Below the pieces are notes generated by a model that worked only from the letters and a program-made list of their open reading frames with translations, did no database searches and had not been told where the DNA came from. This document shows, in pieces, positions 17,501 to 24,390 of a stretch of 54,653 nt of DNA. The position numbers and the translations under genes are program-made. Source of the DNA: Nocardiopsis flavescens (GTDB taxonomy: Bacteria; Actinomycetota; Actinomycetes; Streptosporangiales; Streptosporangiaceae); the NCBI RefSeq assembly GCF_900141985.1, contig NZ_FQZK01000031.1, positions 1 to 54,653 on the forward strand. Reading direction: 5' to 3'. Each line of letters starts with the position of its first letter. Position 1 is the stretch's first letter.

Positions 17501-20500
17501 ACCGGGAGGGCAGGCCGCGTGCGTCCTCCGTCGGGGGGCGCAGCTGGCCGAACCCCGCGCCCAGCGAGAGGCTGTGCGTGGACCCCTTGCCCCGGGAGGA
17601 GGAGGCCCCGGCGGAACCCCCCGAGCGCGCCCCCGTCTGGGTGCGGACCTCCCGGTGGTGCCGGAGCGCGCCGAAGTCGGCGTGGACCCGCACGGTCACC
17701 GTGTCCGGGCGCAGCAGCTCCCCCCGGCGCAGCATCAGCCCCGGGTCCACGGTGGCGTCCTCGGTCAGGTGGATCGCCAGTCCCCCGGGGGAGGCCAGCT
17801 CGCCCGGCCGGGACCGCAGGGACGCCTCCGACAGCGCCTCCAGCACCCGCATCGTGTTGTCCCGGGCGATGTCCCGGCTGCGGCGGAACCCCCACCGCTC
17901 GCGCAGGGTCCGCTGGAGGAACGTGCCGTCCGCCCGCCGGCGCGCGTAGTCCGTGCCGGTCCGGGCCAGGTCCGGGATGACCATGCCGGGGTGGACGGCC
18001 GCGATCTCCTGGAGCACGTTGTACGCCAACCGCTCGTAGACCGTGAACCCGTCGGGGTCGGCGCCGGTGCGGGTGTACCCCGTCACGGTCGCCCCGGTGA
18101 AGTCGGTGACGCGGTCCCGGCGCAGGTTGAGGAACGGCGGTCGCGGGGCGTCCGGGTCCGGGGCCGGCACCGCGCCGTCCGTCCCGGTGGCCGCCCGCTC
18201 CCACTGGAGCGCGTCGGACACCGGGACCAGCTCGGTGCCCTCCCCCCGGAACAGGGTGGGCTCCGCGTCGCCCTCCACCCGCACGCTGAACTCGCGCCGC
18301 ACGTCATAGGGGACGACGTCCTCGCCCTCCGCGACCGCGCGGGTCATGGTGCGCCTGGACCCGCTCTGCCTCTGGTCGTGGGTCTTGCTCCGGGACCGGT
18401 TGTAGCTGTACTCCAGCGTCGGTGCGTCCATGCGCAGCGTGTGCCCGCTGGGAAGCTCGAACGCCGCGCCGAAGCCGGCGCCGATGCTGAACCCCCGGGA
18501 CCGGGACCGGGTGCCGGAGTGCCCGGAGGAGCGGTCCACGGTGTCGAACCTGCTGAACTCGGAGACCTTGGGCGTGTGCCTGCGGGCCGTGGCCTCCAGC
18601 GGCCTGCTCGACAGCCGGACCATGCGGTCGCCCCCGCCGGGGCCGGACAGGGTCAGGGTGACCGAGCCGGCGCTCATGCCGGGCAGGAGGTCCTGGAGCC
18701 TCTCCCGGGACAGGGCCTCGCGGATGGACGCGCGCAGCGTCTCGCGTTCCTGCGCCTTCCGGGCGTTGCCGCCGTCGTTCCCGCGCGGCACCAGCCGCTC
18801 GGCCACCCAGTCGCCGAGCGCGGTCCTGGTGGGAGTGCCGTCCCGGACGGTCTCGTGGACGACCTCGCCGAGCGTGAGCGGCAGCCCGCCGTGCTCGGTC
18901 CGCGGGGCGCCGTCGGCGGGGAAGACGATGTGGCGCGGGGCCCGGGACGAGGAGTCGGAGACCTCGCCCTGCAGGGCCAGGGCCATGCCCTCGCGCACGA
19001 GGGCGACCTCCCCGAAAGGCCCGGTCAGGGTCGGGTGCCCGGCGGGCGGTGTCACGGTGGTGTCCAGCCGCAGGTCCGCCGTGTACAGGAAGACCGGGGA
19101 CGCGTTCTCGATCGCGGTGGCCGCGGTGGTCTTGACGGACGCCGAGGTGGCGGTGGAGCGCGCCCCCTGGGAGAACTTCCCGCCCAGGCTGAAGTTGGGT
19201 CCGATGGAGGCGCCTGTCAGGGCGTCGACGCCCAGGAACACCGGGTTGGCGCTGAACTTGAGGTTCACGGTGCGGCCCGAACCGGTGGAATTCGCCGTGG
19301 AGGCGCCGGTGGTGTGACCGCGCTCGTGGCCGCGGCTGAGCAGGTACTGGGGGGATTCCCCGTCGGTGTCCGCGGGGAGCAGGCGGTAGGCGTTGCGGTC
19401 GGAGCGAAGGCGCACGTCGGCCGTCCACTCCAGCCCGTCGAGGGTGAAGGAGACGCGGTGCCCCGGCTCCCGGAGGAAGGGGGGCACGCCCACGCGCGCG
19501 ATCTCCGCGTCCAGGGCCCGCAGGAGCGCGGTGTTCTCGGCGTCCGTCAGCGCGGTGCGTCCCGTGGACCGGTCGGTGCCGACCGCCGAGGACAGGTGGT
19601 CGGCGAACACCAGCCGCGGGCCCACCAGGCGCGGGGCGTCCAGCAGGTAGTCCAGCTCGTAGACCGTTTCGGGACGGGGGGTGCCCGCGCCGTCCCCGGG
19701 CGGCGGGGGGCCGCCCTCGCCGCCCCCGCCCGTGGCGCGGCCCGCGGCTCCGCCGGAGTCCCCGCCGCCGTGTCCCTGGACGCTCGGCCCCGGGGCGTCC
19801 ACCCCCTGAAAACGCATCATGTTGACCTGGACGGGGGTGCCGTCGTCCAGCACCGCGCGCAGCCGGTCGTGGAGGTCGTCCGCGTGCCTCTCGGCGGCCA
19901 GCCCGTGCTCGCGGGCGTCCTCGGCCATCGCCGTGTACAGCGTCGCCGTCCAGGGTGTGTCCGTGCCCTGCCGGCCGGCCTCGTGCCGCAGGTCCAGAGC
20001 CCGGGCGAAGTGCAGCCCGGCCCGGGCGCGGGCCTCGCGCACCTCGGCCAGGAGAGCGCGTGCGGTGTCCGTGTCGGGGCGGAACGCGCCGCCGGACACG
20101 GCCCGGTACGCCTGGACCGGGGTGCTCGCCCCGCGGTCCCCGTCCGGGTCCCCGCCGGCGCCGTCCCGGTCGCCGCCCGGTCCGCCGGCGGGCGGCGGGC
20201 CGGTGTCCTCCGGGGCCGGGGATGCCCGCCGCTCCGGTTCCCGGGGGAGCTCCCCGGGCGCCTCGGCCGACGAGACGGGCCGGTCGCGCGGTGTGTCCGT
20301 GCCCGGGGAGGCGGCGGTCGCCGTCATGGTCGGGACCGGCTCCGCGGGGTCGAGGAGCCGTGCCTGCATGGCCTTGAGCGTCGCGAAGTTCCGGTCGGCC
20401 CGTTCCCGGAGCCGGTGGTGCCCGGTGACCTCCTCGTGCAGCCGGGCCGCGTCGGGGTGGTCGGGGGGCAGACGCCGCACGTCGGCGTCGAGCCGCTGGG

Positions 20501-22979
20501 CCTCCCGGAGGTGGGCGAGGGAGTCCTGGAGGGCCGCGAAGATGCCGCGCTGCAACCGCTGGGCGGCGTCCAGCCGTACCCGGGCGGGCAGGAGCCGGGA
20601 GGCGTCCGCCGGCGCGGTGCGCCCGCCGTCCCCCGCGACGGGGGACGGCGGCGGCACGGGCGGCTCGTCCCGCCGTCCGGAGGCGCCGCCCGCGGCCTCG
20701 GAGCCGGTGCGGGGGCCGTCCGCCGCCGGGGCGCGCCCCTCCCGGTCCGGCCCGTCGGCCTCGGGGGCCTCGGCCGGCGCGGGGCCGTCCTGGCCGGACG
20801 CGTCACCGCGTGGCGGTGCGGCGCTCCCGGATGCCGCCGGGGCGGTGCCGGTGCCGGGCGAACTCTCGGTGCGGGCGGTGCGGACGCCGTCCGCGGCCGT
20901 GCCCACGCCGTCGGCGGCGGGTGGCGGCGGGCCGTCGCCGGAGAACCGGGGCGCGGTCTCGCCGTCGGCGAGGAGCGAGAAGAAGGCCTCGTCGAACGCG
21001 GTCCGCCCGCCCCCCGCGGGTCTGTCGGCGGCCCCGCCCCCGTCGTCGTGCACGGCGGGGGGCGGGGCGGTGTCCCCATCGGCGCGTCGGCGGGCCTCGG
21101 GCCGGGGACGGTCGTCGCCGCGCTCGCGGATCGTGCCGTCCCTGGCCCCGGTGTCGCGGCCGGCGTCCGGGGACGCGGGCCGCGGACCGCTACCGCGCTC
21201 GGTGCCGGGGGCGGGGGCGGTGCCCTGGCCCGCCGGGGCGGTGGCCGTGCCCGTCCCCGCGCCTGTGGCGGCGACGGGGGGCGGCGCGGGGGCGTTCTCC
21301 GGGGCGGGGCCCTCGCCGTCCCGGTCCGCGGGGCGTCCGCCGCCGTCCGACTCCGTGGCGGGGGGCGCGATGCCGTCGCCGGGGCGGGGGGATCCGCCTC
21401 CGGTGCCCCCGTCCAGCCCCGGGTCCGCGACGGGCACGTCCTCCCCGGACGCGGGTGGCGGGCCGTCGGCGGGGTGCGCGGGGACCGGGGCGGAGTCGAG
21501 GCGGTCGCGCACGCCGTCGAGTTCGTCGGCGAGGTCGGGCCGGTCGAGCCGGTCGATGCCGCTGATCATGGCGGAGGTGACCGTGTTGGACAGCACGCTC
21601 TCGACGGCGCCGGTGAACGCGGAGGACGGGTCGGCCTTCCACTCGCCCGTGGTGATGCCGTTGGCGAGCAGGTCGCCGGTGTAGCCGGCCAGGGCACCGT
21701 TGACGGCGGCGTCGCCGCCGACGGTGTTGAGCCGGGTGGTCCAGTGCTCCCCGAACCGGGCGACGCCGCTCGTCAGCGTTCCGGGCACGGTTTCGGCGAG
21801 GTGCCGGTTCACGGTCGGCGGCAGCCCGGAGTCGGCGAGCGCGCGGTGGAGGGCGGGGACCAGGTCGGGGGTGCCCCAGTGGCGCATGAAGGCGTCGGCG
21901 TAGCCGCGGCCCAGGTCCCGCGCGGCCTGTTCGCCGACCTCGGATCCGAAATTGCGCTGGAACACCCCCGCCAGGTCGTCGCGGAACGCCGCGGCCGAAC
22001 CGGTGGCCTGCCAGGGCAGTTGTCCCAGCCCGCGGTCGGGGTCGAAGGGGACGGCGAGGGAGTCGCCGTTGCGGGTCAGCACCTCGGCCAGGTCCCGGTT
22101 GACGGCGTCCCACGCCTCGCGGGCCGGGGGCGGAGCGGCGTCGCGTCCGGGCGGGCGCGTTGTGCCGGGGGGCGCATCGGGGTCGGGCGTGCTCCGGGCC
22201 GGGGGCGGCACGGGGGTGTCGCGGACCGGGGCGGGCGCGGGCGCCGCGGTGCGCGGGGGCGGCGGCAGGTCGCGGAGGTTGCGCAGGGCGGTGGTGAGGA
22301 ACGTGCGGAACTGGCGGCTGAGCAGGGCCGACAGGCCGGTGGACAGGAACGCGGAGACGATGCCGCTGATGGCGGCCCCCACGTGTGCGCCGGAAGTGAG
22401 GTCGCCGTCGTGGTGGTCGCGGGTGCCGTTGCCGATCTGGATGCGCTGGATGATGGAGTCCAGCGAGGCGAACAGCTGGGCGATGATCTGGTGCGGCACG
22501 GCGGTGGAGACGGCCCACAGCAGGATCCGGCCGATCATGAGCGACCGGAGCCGCTGGAACATCGGGATCCAGTTCAGCGAGGCGCCGAAGGTCCACTTGG
22601 CCATGGCGATCGCGAACGCGATCTCGGCGAGCAGGGCGACGAGCTGGCCCCAGATCATCATGACCGTGTACTCGGCGGTGGCGGCGCCCTCGCGCATGCT
22701 GCGCGACAGGGTCGAGGCCAGGTCCGAGGACTGGCCCACGTAGTCGTTGCGCCCGGTGGTGAACTGGTCCAGCGCCTGTGCGTAGTACTCCGAGGTGCGT
22801 CCGTCGAAGGTGTCCTGGACGCGGCGGCGGGACGCGGCGATCATCGGGCCGAGCTCGTCGAGCCTGCGGGCCATGTCGGCGTAGTGCTCGCCCAGGGCGC
22901 GCATCGCGGCCGGGTCGGCGGTGGGGTACTGGATGCCGGTCAGGCCGTAGAGGAGGTTCCTGGCGTCCTGTGTGGGCAC
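11547..22979 (-). CDS. Giant WXG100-like polymorphic toxin with C-terminal ADP-ribosyltransferase domain
   Basis: A 3810-residue protein. Residues 1-100 form a WXG100-like/CpnT-type helical head (EYYAQALDQFTTGRNDYVGQ). Hydrophobic helices follow (about 104-137, 145-172, 201-222), then a Pro-rich linker (239-290), a conserved helical block (287-520) and a low-complexity Pro/Gly/Asp stretch (526-880). A long Ser/Thr/Gly-rich, probably beta-rich core spans about 1100-2870 and a helical, coiled-coil-like region about 3005-3330. The last domain (about 3500-3775) has the R-S-E signature of ADP-ribosyltransferase exotoxins: R3673 (LVVTRGV), S3704-T-S (GLLSTSLG) and Q3743-R-E3745 (IQRELLLPPG), then a Pro-rich tail. 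The start is GTG with GAAGGGG about seven bases upstream. It is next to ESX core genes, so export by this system is likely; its target is unknown. Confidence 0.88.
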   Translation of the reverse strand: MPTQDARNLLYGLTGIQYPTADPAAMRALGEHYADMARRLDELGPMIAASRRRVQDTFDGRTSEYYAQALDQFTTGRNDYVGQSSDLASTLSRSMREGAATAEYTVMMIWGQLVALLAEIAFAIAMAKWTFGASLNWIPMFQRLRSLMIGRILLWAVSTAVPHQIIAQLFASLDSIIQRIQIGNGTRDHHDGDLTSGAHVGAAISGIVSAFLSTGLSALLSRQFRTFLTTALRNLRDLPPPPRTAAPAPAPVRDTPVPPPARSTPDPDAPPGTTRPPGRDAAPPPAREAWDAVNRDLAEVLTRNGDSLAVPFDPDRGLGQLPWQATGSAAAFRDDLAGVFQRNFGSEVGEQAARDLGRGYADAFMRHWGTPDLVPALHRALADSGLPPTVNRHLAETVPGTLTSGVARFGEHWTTRLNTVGGDAAVNGALAGYTGDLLANGITTGEWKADPSSAFTGAVESVLSNTVTSAMISGIDRLDRPDLADELDGVRDRLDSAPVPAHPADGPPPASGEDVPVADPGLDGGTGGGSPRPGDGIAPPATESDGGGRPADRDGEGPAPENAPAPPPVAATGAGTGTATAPAGQGTAPAPGTERGSGPRPASPDAGRDTGARDGTIRERGDDRPRPEARRRADGDTAPPPAVHDDGGGAADRPAGGGRTAFDEAFFSLLADGETAPRFSGDGPPPPAADGVGTAADGVRTARTESSPGTGTAPAASGSAAPPRGDASGQDGPAPAEAPEADGPDREGRAPAADGPRTGSEAAGGASGRRDEPPVPPPSPVAGDGGRTAPADASRLLPARVRLDAAQRLQRGIFAALQDSLAHLREAQRLDADVRRLPPDHPDAARLHEEVTGHHRLRERADRNFATLKAMQARLLDPAEPVPTMTATAASPGTDTPRDRPVSSAEAPGELPREPERRASPAPEDTGPPPAGGPGGDRDGAGGDPDGDRGASTPVQAYRAVSGGAFRPDTDTARALLAEVREARARAGLHFARALDLRHEAGRQGTDTPWTATLYTAMAEDAREHGLAAERHADDLHDRLRAVLDDGTPVQVNMMRFQGVDAPGPSVQGHGGGDSGGAAGRATGGGGEGGPPPPGDGAGTPRPETVYELDYLLDAPRLVGPRLVFADHLSSAVGTDRSTGRTALTDAENTALLRALDAEIARVGVPPFLREPGHRVSFTLDGLEWTADVRLRSDRNAYRLLPADTDGESPQYLLSRGHERGHTTGASTANSTGSGRTVNLKFSANPVFLGVDALTGASIGPNFSLGGKFSQGARSTATSASVKTTAATAIENASPVFLYTADLRLDTTVTPPAGHPTLTGPFGEVALVREGMALALQGEVSDSSSRAPRHIVFPADGAPRTEHGGLPLTLGEVVHETVRDGTPTRTALGDWVAERLVPRGNDGGNARKAQERETLRASIREALSRERLQDLLPGMSAGSVTLTLSGPGGGDRMVRLSSRPLEATARRHTPKVSEFSRFDTVDRSSGHSGTRSRSRGFSIGAGFGAAFELPSGHTLRMDAPTLEYSYNRSRSKTHDQRQSGSRRTMTRAVAEGEDVVPYDVRREFSVRVEGDAEPTLFRGEGTELVPVSDALQWERAATGTDGAVPAPDPDAPRPPFLNLRRDRVTDFTGATVTGYTRTGADPDGFTVYERLAYNVLQEIAAVHPGMVIPDLARTGTDYARRRADGTFLQRTLRERWGFRRSRDIARDNTMRVLEALSEASLRSRPGELASPGGLAIHLTEDATVDPGLMLRRGELLRPDTVTVRVHADFGALRHHREVRTQTGARSGGSAGASSSRGKGSTHSLSLGAGFGQLRPPTEDARGLPSRFGSVSASLTGTLGRSVSRSLGLSHTSDEYLFFPGGSDRWEGDVAFSARLHEYDADDLTRGGGGVPLPSAALDAHVSLSTARARTAPVEPRPPGTAGRPALPTIAEEAGAETADGGTAATDGGTVPGTGQAPGVEPLDTDRARRMVGGHLFREAEPPEPAPTPERERARRLLRAGGTPTRVATDLPGRGGGDVLRNTYRTIIGPRRGPFAVFDGFGRKLRRFLETGSSGRSSLENLLSSDTLSSGPGLTSRTGVRSREEMSGGLFSPHDVRFTTATRVEPEAVEDLQQVRAQMIMAGETTLNMSSAATRSRSVDARVGGGAAGTTNRHVDREVQENDPVNRLTPGAAVGPIPLGAPGHTWNLFSSRLTDTVTASFSSTVILVPKHMTAYAYRVSGRITQAAELMKNWGILAPGTWYTRFRGWTAQVPDLLSGYVSARDAQEAGVVLDRVTEREDGGLDLDGQPNPDKPAHARVRPGFESSGRRAQPADPTAALHDLATRLADQGLELTAQSRERLLQALTTQLGNATDDTTPVPVRVRALGPDPVEDAALPRPMRRARDARVHLSTLVDARSTTVDHMASSDAMIESHSWKTGGSHTDTRATGGSSSVEAVLLQPTPFTGDESGPDDQPGQRPLFVTPAAGRSAGHTDSRTQKRTSGEEHRVRLDIFGPYVKLEQDTTVSLRLVDGAGLDVTGTGTGGTVRTTYPYPYIDFSGPATAAAAGGAAAAGGAVPERPEQPDPDAHDAEQGSPAEVLAEWTRRTTASRRAADAGALPDVPADLLLLPASVGTDTDALRDTAIVVVARSLNWNPGPDGVRDGAYTPGAVARARAFLADRLLLDPLYTPVDQSTASLSLKALFHQAMHRPEGTPILTIGDTEWRLKALPDFHGARILDTVPGSRLSREAVTEEASGTSAGYTASTGQEGSVRPAMVNTESTVYEDHAAVMGLTPGPATARGASSGAEGEAAKSSHLPESEDDRSGPAYLVEFDVTWAVAAQSRVGTPFWKRGGGTLRASGETADTVSGWVTQNDAIRLGVLPRDLAPELRTLNNGVHAARAALADAEGDYMRDRTDLEGPVRDLVRAHRDHRRSLAAPAADDDGAPPRPGPRSVLHTRRVLDLARKAYRDQVQRYRTSLAGYNTRTGEWTAALNRTRSALASYGTAAPATVRPTPAPAAPTVPDHGPTVSDHLRERFAAELHLVPTGSDPAGPAAATAARDAASEAAERVREFAEAVRGTRNGIEGVRRDVAGARERTEGLMSEATGGTGRTAGGAASLRERLEPLDDGARRLGEDADRALADTTDRRAARIAGVLERVDALAANAAALRRDAGEHLDRVEHLAARAREHADASRNLLDSARTAAASARDGVDRGRGLEPLLRSDVTGAERTLRLAGLDPHAPGNPLAEARTRLEEGEQGMRDALRSARDTVTAADGAEQALTALTAAAGTARREAGELLRAAEERAEAAARLRARLDPDGTVRNVLPHRGEDGGSGAPAERRAGGQPPLTVLTALTDTPDLSSRLEEARAIVREAGALHRAAAGHFTAARDLRESAERYRASSPRLADVVALLAGAEAARGWAAHRHAAELDGPLEALLRPERTVRAFPVLDGDGDPPRRSLPVPPGSGGAPAPGRPAGPRRPAQRLPVPPGGPVPGAGSRPPQPVPAAPVPATGANDPSLAGYLVLDTAEAIGAYADGPLDDPAHNPHAFAALPPEQQRAVYTYTRTPWIFNDVLRSPGGPAGAQGILDGWLAGGGAATELLRLNGMRWPTVDELRGHAAAGAGREDLIRPILAADSPEEALNRVRMSGGRTGQVLQAFGNVYPTAADYAAELARLDAATRRPLPERLVVTRGVRELGFLEGFDPARPEALEGTSHTEPGLLSTSLGTLPVPGPMFPVIMRIRLGHGARGLWVGPHAAIGIQRELLLPPGVVYRITGVRVEGAVLRLEVVVEQPPPRASASGPRPRPPGPRPPGPRPPRGRPSEPSGSG

Positions 22980-23209
22980 GGGCCATCCCCTTCACCGTCA
23001 CGGGGCCCTCGGCCGCGCTGTACCGCCCGTCTCGGCCGCGGAGGCGCACGGGGCGGGGGACCGCGGTCACTCGGGAGCAAGACGTTAACACTCTTTCGGG
23101 AACCGGGGAATAGCCGGGGGTCCGTGCCCGGCGCGGAGTTCCGCACCCCCCGGCGGCGCCCGCGGGACGGCGCGTGAACGCGCCCGGCGCGGCCCTGTCC
23201 GCCCGGGGT
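22980..23209. promoter_or_regulatory. Upstream region of the toxin gene
   Basis: The stretch around 23080-23115 is richer in A+T than its surroundings. Read on the minus strand it contains TAACGT, a possible -10, without a clear -35. The toxin promoter probably lies here. The MmyB-type gene ends at 23210 on the same strand. Confidence 0.3.
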
Positions 23210-24115
23210 TCAGGCCCGGCCGGAGGCCGCTCCGGTGTCCCGCTCCGACCCCTCGTCCGCGCGGTAGGCGGTGTGCAGGGAGCCGAGCAGGGCCAGCGCC
23301 TCCTCGGAGGGGCTCCCCGGCTCGGCCTGGTAGACGATCAGCTGCTGCCCCCCGGCGTCGGCGCCGTTGACCGTGAAGCCCTGGTAGTGCACCTCCAGGT
23401 CGCCCACCGCCGCGTGGTGCAGCGCCTTGGTGCCCCGGCCCTTGCCGCGCACCTCGTGCCGCGACCACAGGACCCGGAACTCCGTGCTGCGCAGGGACAG
23501 CTCCCCGACCAGGGCGCCCAGCCGCGGGTCGTCCGGACGCGTCCCGGCGGCCTTGTGCAGCTCCGCCACGACCGAGGCGGCGGCCCGGTCCCAGTCGCGG
23601 TGGAACACGCGTGCGGCCGGGTCGAGGAAGGTCATGCGCGCCAGGTTGCCGGTGGACGCGAACCCGGAGTACAGCGCCCGGGCGAGGCCGTTGAGGGCCA
23701 GCAGGTCCAGCGTGCCGCCCAGTACGAAGGCGGGGGTGTCGGCCCAGCGGCCGAGCAGCCGGAGCAGGTGCGGGTCCACCCGCTCGGAGCGGCGCGGGCC
23801 CCGCGGCCGGCCCCCGCGGGCGTCGGCGAGGCGCCGCAGGTGGCCCGCCGCCTCCTCGTCCAGCAGCAGCGCCCGGGCCAGCGCGTCCAGCACCTGGGCC
23901 GAGGGGTGGCGCTCCCGGCCCTGCTCCAGGCGCGTGTAGTAGTCGGTGCTGACCCCGGCCAGCACCGCCACCTCCTCGCGGCGCAGGCCGGGCACCCGGC
24001 GGCGCTCGGTGCCCGCCAGCCCGACCTCCTCGGGGCGCACCCGGTCCCGGCGCGCCCGCAGGAACCCCTCCAGGGTGGTCCGGGACCGGGGCCCGGCGGT
24101 TTCGTCAGTGCCCAT
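23210..24115 (-). CDS. XRE-family regulator with MmyB-type ligand-binding domain
   Basis: A 301-residue protein. The N-terminal helix-turn-helix (about residues 38-75) contains RREEVAVLAGVSTDYYTRLEQGRERHPS, the hallmark of actinobacterial MmyB-like regulators. Residues about 105-290 match the MmyB-type ligand-binding (PAS-like) domain (WADTPAFVLGGTLDLLALNGLARALY). In this family the regulator is often divergent from a short-chain dehydrogenase and binds an inverted repeat between the two. Here the divergent neighbour is a Vps62-like membrane protein, and a perfect 15-bp palindrome lies 36 bases upstream of the start. Autoregulation through that palindrome is an inference. Confidence 0.9.
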   Translation of the reverse strand: MGTDETAGPRSRTTLEGFLRARRDRVRPEEVGLAGTERRRVPGLRREEVAVLAGVSTDYYTRLEQGRERHPSAQVLDALARALLLDEEAAGHLRRLADARGGRPRGPRRSERVDPHLLRLLGRWADTPAFVLGGTLDLLALNGLARALYSGFASTGNLARMTFLDPAARVFHRDWDRAAASVVAELHKAAGTRPDDPRLGALVGELSLRSTEFRVLWSRHEVRGKGRGTKALHHAAVGDLEVHYQGFTVNGADAGGQQLIVYQAEPGSPSEEALALLGSLHTAYRADEGSERDTGAASGRA

Positions 24116-24151
24116 GGCCCCAGGCTAGGCGGCCGCGGCCCGGGCCGACAG

Positions 24152-24186
24152 GGGCGAGGGTGGGTGGGGCGCACCCACCCTCGCCC
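24152..24186. promoter_or_regulatory. Perfect 15-bp inverted repeat, candidate operator of the MmyB-type regulator
   Basis: GGGCGAGGGTGGGTG (24152-24166) and its exact complement CACCCACCCTCGCCC (24172-24186) are separated by five bases. It sits in the 275-base gap between the divergent regulator and the Vps62-like gene. Apart from this repeat the gap is featureless. Confidence 0.6.
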
Positions 24187-24390
24187 GGCGCGGTCGCCCC
24201 CGGACCCCGGTGGTGATCCGCGCCACAGTGCGCGGCCCTTGCGCGGCGGCCGCGGGGCCGTCCGGACGGGCCCCGGGGGCCCGGTTCCGCTCCGAGCTGC
24301 GATGATGGCCGGCGGCCGTCCGGGCGGGCCCCGGCCCGCCCGCCGCAGAGTGACTAACGGCCCTGCCACATGCACTAATCTGGCGCGACC

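Noticed and set aside
11301..23177. A 3958-codon open frame on the plus strand, opposite the giant toxin
   Set aside because: It is a mirror of the toxin gene caused by extreme GC content. Its translation is Gly/Arg/Val-rich without domains, while the minus-strand frame has clear family motifs.
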